Shown: piece after piece, positions 61,198 through 64,000 of the stretch
Position numbering within the stretch: position 1 is the stretch's first letter
How the letters are laid out: every line of letters starts with the position of its first letter
Assembly (NCBI GenBank): GCA_002476495.1
Contig: DLKL01000025.1
Coordinates: 1 to 64,000, forward strand
DNA length: 64,000 bases
Direction: 5' to 3'
Origin: Lachnospiraceae bacterium UBA7589
Lineage (GTDB): Bacteria > Bacillota > Clostridia > Lachnospirales > Lachnospiraceae
The notes under the pieces: model-generated
Told to the model about the DNA's origin: nothing
Databases searched by the model: none
Seen by the model: the letters and a program-made list of their open reading frames with translations, nothing else
Made by a program: the position numbers and the translations under genes

Positions 61198-62379
61198 ATG
61201 GATAAACTTATATATTTAGACCATGCAGCAACTACGGCTGCAAGACCGGAGGTTGTGGAAGAAATGCTGCCATATTTCTCTGAAAAATATGGAAATCCTT
61301 CAAGTATTTACGGCTTATCAGCCCAAAGTAAGGAGGCTGTGGAAAAGGCAAGAAGGATTATTGGTGATTCACTGAATACAGATGCAGCCAACATATATTT
61401 TACTGCTGGCGGATCGGAATCGGACAACTGGGCGTTGAAGGAAACTGCCAGGGCATATTCAGGGAAAGGCAAACATATCATTACGACAAAAATTGAGCAT
61501 CATGCAATTCTTCATACCTGCGAATTTCTGGAGAGAGAAGGATATGAGATAACATATGTAAATGTAGATGAAAATGGAATTGTAGATGTAAGGGACATTG
61601 AAAAAGCTATAAGAGATGACACCATACTTATCTCTGTCATGTTTGCAAATAATGAAATCGGAAGCATACAGCCCATAAAGGAAATAGGCGCATTGGCAAA
61701 GGAGAGGGGTATTCTATTCCATACTGATGCAGTTCAGGCATATGGACAGATTCCTATAGATGTAGAGGATATGAATATTGATATGCTTAGTGCCAGTGGT
61801 CATAAGCTTAACGGCCCCAAAGGGATAGGCTTTTTGTATATCAGAAAAGGAATAAAAATAAAAAATCTTATCCATGGCGGCGGACAGGAAAGAGGCAGAC
61901 GTGCCGGAACCGAAAATGTACCCGGAATAGTAGGACTCGGAAAAGCTGTATCAATTGCCATGGCAACAATGGATGAAAGAATACAAAAGGAATCCGAACT
62001 GAGAGATTATATGATTGAACAGGTACTGGTTGCGATTCCATATACAAGACTTAATGGGCACAGAACAAAAAGACTGCCCAATAATATTAACTTCAGCTTC
62101 CAGTTTATTGAAGGGGAGTCCCTGCTTATAATGCTTGATATGGCAGGGGTGTGTGCTTCCAGTGGCTCGGCGTGCACATCAGGTTCACTCGATCCTTCCC
62201 ATGTTCTTCTGGCTATAGGACTTCCTCACGAGATAGCCCATGGTTCGTTGAGACTGACCTTAGGTTATGAAAATACCAAGGAGGATATGGATTATGTAAT
62301 AGATAAGTTGAAGGGAATTGTGGAGAGATTAAGAAGTATGTCTCCCCTTTACGAGGATTTTGTAAAAAGCTTAAAATAG
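61198..62379 (+). CDS. iscS: Cysteine desulfurase (IscS/NifS family)
   Basis: A 393-residue pyridoxal-phosphate enzyme that takes sulfur from cysteine for Fe-S cluster or thiolation pathways. The PLP lysine is K203 in SASGHKLNGPKG; the HHAI histidine lies in KIEHHAILHTCEF; and the persulfide-forming cysteine is C326 in SSGSACTSGSLDPSHVL. The sequence starts YLDHAATTAARPEVVEEMLPY, typical of the family. It is followed by its scaffold partner after four bases. Confidence 0.95.
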   Translation: MDKLIYLDHAATTAARPEVVEEMLPYFSEKYGNPSSIYGLSAQSKEAVEKARRIIGDSLNTDAANIYFTAGGSESDNWALKETARAYSGKGKHIITTKIEHHAILHTCEFLEREGYEITYVNVDENGIVDVRDIEKAIRDDTILISVMFANNEIGSIQPIKEIGALAKERGILFHTDAVQAYGQIPIDVEDMNIDMLSASGHKLNGPKGIGFLYIRKGIKIKNLIHGGGQERGRRAGTENVPGIVGLGKAVSIAMATMDERIQKESELRDYMIEQVLVAIPYTRLNGHRTKRLPNNINFSFQFIEGESLLIMLDMAGVCASSGSACTSGSLDPSHVLLAIGLPHEIAHGSLRLTLGYENTKEDMDYVIDKLKGIVERLRSMSPLYEDFVKSLK

Positions 62380-62419
62380 CAGGATGGCATTAAGAAAAAC
62401 AAGGCAGGAGGAAATGCAT

Positions 62420-62857
62420 ATGTATAGTGAGAAAGTAATGGATCATTTTCAAAATCCAAGAAATGTGGGTGAAATTGAAAATGCCAGTGGTGTAGGAACA
62501 GTTGGTAACGCCAAATGTGGCGATATCATGAGAATATATTTCGATATTGATGAAAATCAGATAATAAGGGATGTTAAATTTAAAACCTTTGGCTGTGGAG
62601 CAGCTGTAGCAACCAGCAGTATGGCAACCGAGCTGGTAAAAGGGAAATCTATATATGAAGCACTTGAAGTAACCAATAAGGCAGTCATGGAAGCGCTTGA
62701 CGGTCTGCCACCGGTAAAGGTTCACTGCTCCCTTCTGGCAGAGGAAGCAATTCATGCGGCTCTTTGGGACTATGCAGAAAAAAATCATATCAAAATTGAA
62801 GGACTGCAAAAGCCGAAATCTGATATCAGTGAGGGAGAAATAGAAGAAGAATACTAA
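62420..62857 (+). CDS. iscU: Iron-sulfur cluster scaffold IscU/NifU-type
   Basis: A 145-residue scaffold on which IscS-derived sulfur and iron are built into clusters. The three ligand cysteines are C33 (NAKCGD), C59 (TFGCGA) and C103 (KVHCSLL), with the conserved Asp D35 after the first. ATG 62420 follows AGGAGG at eight bases; upstream in-frame starts (62384 and 62414) are poorly placed. It ends at 62857, just before a bidirectional terminator. Confidence 0.93.
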   Translation: MYSEKVMDHFQNPRNVGEIENASGVGTVGNAKCGDIMRIYFDIDENQIIRDVKFKTFGCGAAVATSSMATELVKGKSIYEALEVTNKAVMEALDGLPPVKVHCSLLAEEAIHAALWDYAEKNHIKIEGLQKPKSDISEGEIEEEY

Positions 62858-62861
62858 AAAC

Positions 62862-62911
62862 AGGGGCTTTATCTTTAACGATTATAAATCGTTGAGGCAA
62901 AGCCCCTTTTT
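62862..62911 (+). terminator. Bidirectional terminator between iscU and hisJ
   Basis: AGGGGCTTT (62862-62870) pairs with AAAGCCCCT (62899-62907). The stem encloses an apical AACGATT/AATCGTT hairpin, and T runs follow on the plus strand (62907-62911) and, read from the other side, on the minus strand. It can serve iscU and the converging hisJ gene. The apical part (62873-62897) matches that of the terminator at 43191-43240 apart from one inserted base in the loop. Confidence 0.9.
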
Positions 62912-62925
62912 ACTGTGAAAAATAT

Positions 62926-63744
62926 TTATACTATTTTATTAAAAAGCGGTTTCTGATGAGAAAATGTGCAATAGTATCTAAAACCTGAATCAATTAAAAG
63001 CTCTCTTGCTATATCAAAACCATAGCCCACATACTGAGGCGAATGTGCATCGGAGCCTACTGTTATTATCTCGCCTCCCGCTTCCTTATACATTTTCAAG
63101 ATATCCGAGTGGGGATGACAGAATCCAAGTCCCTTATACAGACCACCGGTATTAATTTCAATTCCCTTTCCGTCATGGATTATTATATCAAATATTTCCT
63201 TGAAAATATCATAATAATCTGATGCCTTAAAATCTGCTGCCTTGCTTTTTCCGTATCTTAATATATAATCAAGATGTCCATACACGTTATAATGCTTAAA
63301 ATTTTTAACATTGTGCAAAATGGTCTCAAAATACCCGGCGTAAGCCTCATAATCTGTTTTATCACAAAAATAATCTCCGTAATAGGGATCCATATTATCA
63401 ACCAGATGAGAGCTTGCAATAAAAAAGTCATACCTGTCCTTATTCCCGGCAAAAGCATTAAGACCGGCAATATTATCCTTTGTAACTCCAAGCTCGATTC
63501 CTATATGAAGTTCAAAATCCTTTAAATTACTTTTGCAATTATCCATGTAATCGTAATAAGTACATTCATCCAGATTAAAGGTCAAATCAGGAGCCTTTGG
63601 ATTTACAGGGTAATCCATATCATAATGATCAGTTATACATATATGCTGCATCCCTTTTGCCCTTGCAGCGGATATGACAGAATCTACATCAGAATCACAA
63701 TCAGAAGAAAAAAGTGTATGCAGGTGGTAATCAGGAAATATCAT
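62926..63744 (-). CDS. hisJ: Histidinol-phosphatase HisJ-type PHP family protein
   Basis: A 272-residue PHP-domain phosphatase. The metal-binding motifs are visible: DYHLHTLFSSDCD near the start, CITDHYDMDYP, an LHIGIELGV segment, YGHLDYILRYG, and a C-terminal GSDAHSPQYVGYGF. It would remove phosphate from L-histidinol phosphate in histidine synthesis, although other PHP proteins share the plan, so the substrate is inferred. It is transcribed from a clear minus-strand promoter at 63787-63815. It converges on iscU. Confidence 0.85.
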   Translation of the reverse strand: MIFPDYHLHTLFSSDCDSDVDSVISAARAKGMQHICITDHYDMDYPVNPKAPDLTFNLDECTYYDYMDNCKSNLKDFELHIGIELGVTKDNIAGLNAFAGNKDRYDFFIASSHLVDNMDPYYGDYFCDKTDYEAYAGYFETILHNVKNFKHYNVYGHLDYILRYGKSKAADFKASDYYDIFKEIFDIIIHDGKGIEINTGGLYKGLGFCHPHSDILKMYKEAGGEIITVGSDAHSPQYVGYGFDIARELLIDSGFRYYCTFSHQKPLFNKIV

Positions 63745-63786
63745 AATGCATTCTCCTTATAAATGTTAAAAATAATATAGAACAAT

Positions 63787-63815
63787 ATTATACGAATTTT
63801 TTACCGGCATTTCAA
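63787..63815 (-). promoter_or_regulatory. Sigma-A-type promoter for hisJ
   Basis: On the minus strand, TTGAAA (63810-63815) is spaced exactly 17 bases from a perfect TATAAT (63787-63792). An AAGGAG ribosome binding site lies just before the hisJ start. Confidence 0.8.
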
Positions 63816-63886
63816 TACCTGTAAAAATATCAGAAATATTTACTTTGACATGTCGAAAAAAAGAACAAAATTTACTAATTTAATAC

Positions 63887-63915
63887 TTGAATTTTGCTTT
63901 GGAAAAAGGTATGAT
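63887..63915 (+). promoter_or_regulatory. Sigma-A-type promoter for a gene beyond the window
   Basis: TTGAAT (63887-63892) is spaced exactly 17 bases from TATGAT (63910-63915). A ribosome binding site AGGAGG (63991-63996) follows at the very end of the window, so the next gene should start just past 64000. Confidence 0.75.
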
Positions 63916-64000
63916 GTTTTTGTGTGGATATCACAGCTAATTACTGCTTGCCGAGCAGTATTTATAAATCATTATTATTTCAAAACTTAGGAGGAATAAA

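Noticed and set aside
1..64000. Mobile elements, CRISPR arrays, phage genes, additional tRNA or rRNA genes
   Set aside because: I looked for transposase or integrase motifs, spaced repeats and further cloverleaf T-loop signatures and found none beyond the one tRNA.

Overview
The window reads as one continuous piece of a low-GC Firmicute chromosome, most likely a motile member of the Clostridia. The family Lachnospiraceae (Roseburia, Lachnospira or Butyrivibrio relatives) is my best guess. The evidence is AT-rich DNA with strong AGGAGG ribosome binding sites, a single large fla/che cluster with motAB inside it, FliY in place of FliN, a CheC/CheD chemotaxis set, ChW-type repeats on a secreted protein, and a rimP-nusA-rnpM-ylxQ-infB operon. 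I see no phage, insertion sequence, CRISPR array or plasmid genes, and no broken genes.

Layout. Positions 1-2525 hold the end of an upstream gene, a tiny membrane protein, a DHH phosphoesterase, a small alarmone synthetase and a flavin reductase-like protein. From 2526 a sigma-A-like promoter leads into comM, dprA and topA, ending near a hairpin terminator at 7408-7447. From 7.6 to 41.28 kb runs the flagellar/chemotaxis cluster. Its first block is flgB-flgC-fliE-fliF-fliG-fliH-fliI-fliJ-motE-like-fliK-flgD-flagellar operon protein-flgE. This block ends in a strong terminator (18714-18753) followed by a new promoter (18833-18861). The second block is flbD-motA-motB-fliL-fliM-fliY-cheY-fliO-fliP-fliQ-fliR-flhB-flhA-flhF-flhG-PilZ-cheB-cheA-cheW-cheC-cheD-small membrane protein-sigD-fapA-like-hypothetical-SwrB-like-MltG-like. 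No flagellin, cap, hook-filament junction, flgM or cheR gene is present here.

A terminator at 41277-41306 carries within its loop the -35 element of the next promoter, which drives rpsB-tsf behind a structured leader. Two minus-strand transport genes (nhaC-like then eamA-like) converge on tsf. A secreted GHL10/DUF187-type protein with C-terminal ChW-like repeats follows. Next comes the translation/transcription operon rimP-nusA-rnpM-ylxQ-infB-rbfA-nrnA-truB-ribF, preceded by a leader hairpin that looks like an attenuator. The ribF 3' end overlaps a tRNA-Arg(CCG) gene. The remainder holds an unknown membrane-anchored protein, an RluF/RluB-type pseudouridine synthase, ligA, metA (with the acetyl-CoA-type Glu111), a minus-strand SpoVB-like flippase, iscS-iscU and a minus-strand PHP histidinol phosphatase. 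The window ends on a promoter and ribosome binding site for a gene that starts beyond it.

The most unusual signals are mostly non-coding. Two bidirectional terminators 19.7 kb apart share an almost identical apical hairpin on different basal stems. A tRNA gene supplies the stop codon of ribF. A promoter is nested in a terminator loop. A hairpin in the comM leader can hide its ribosome binding site. An attenuator-like hairpin precedes the nusA operon. I see no wholly new multi-gene system. The unknown genes in and near the flagellar cluster (37035, 39770, 40736) are the best protein-level leads. All motif, promoter and fold statements come from reading the sequence by eye; no search was run.
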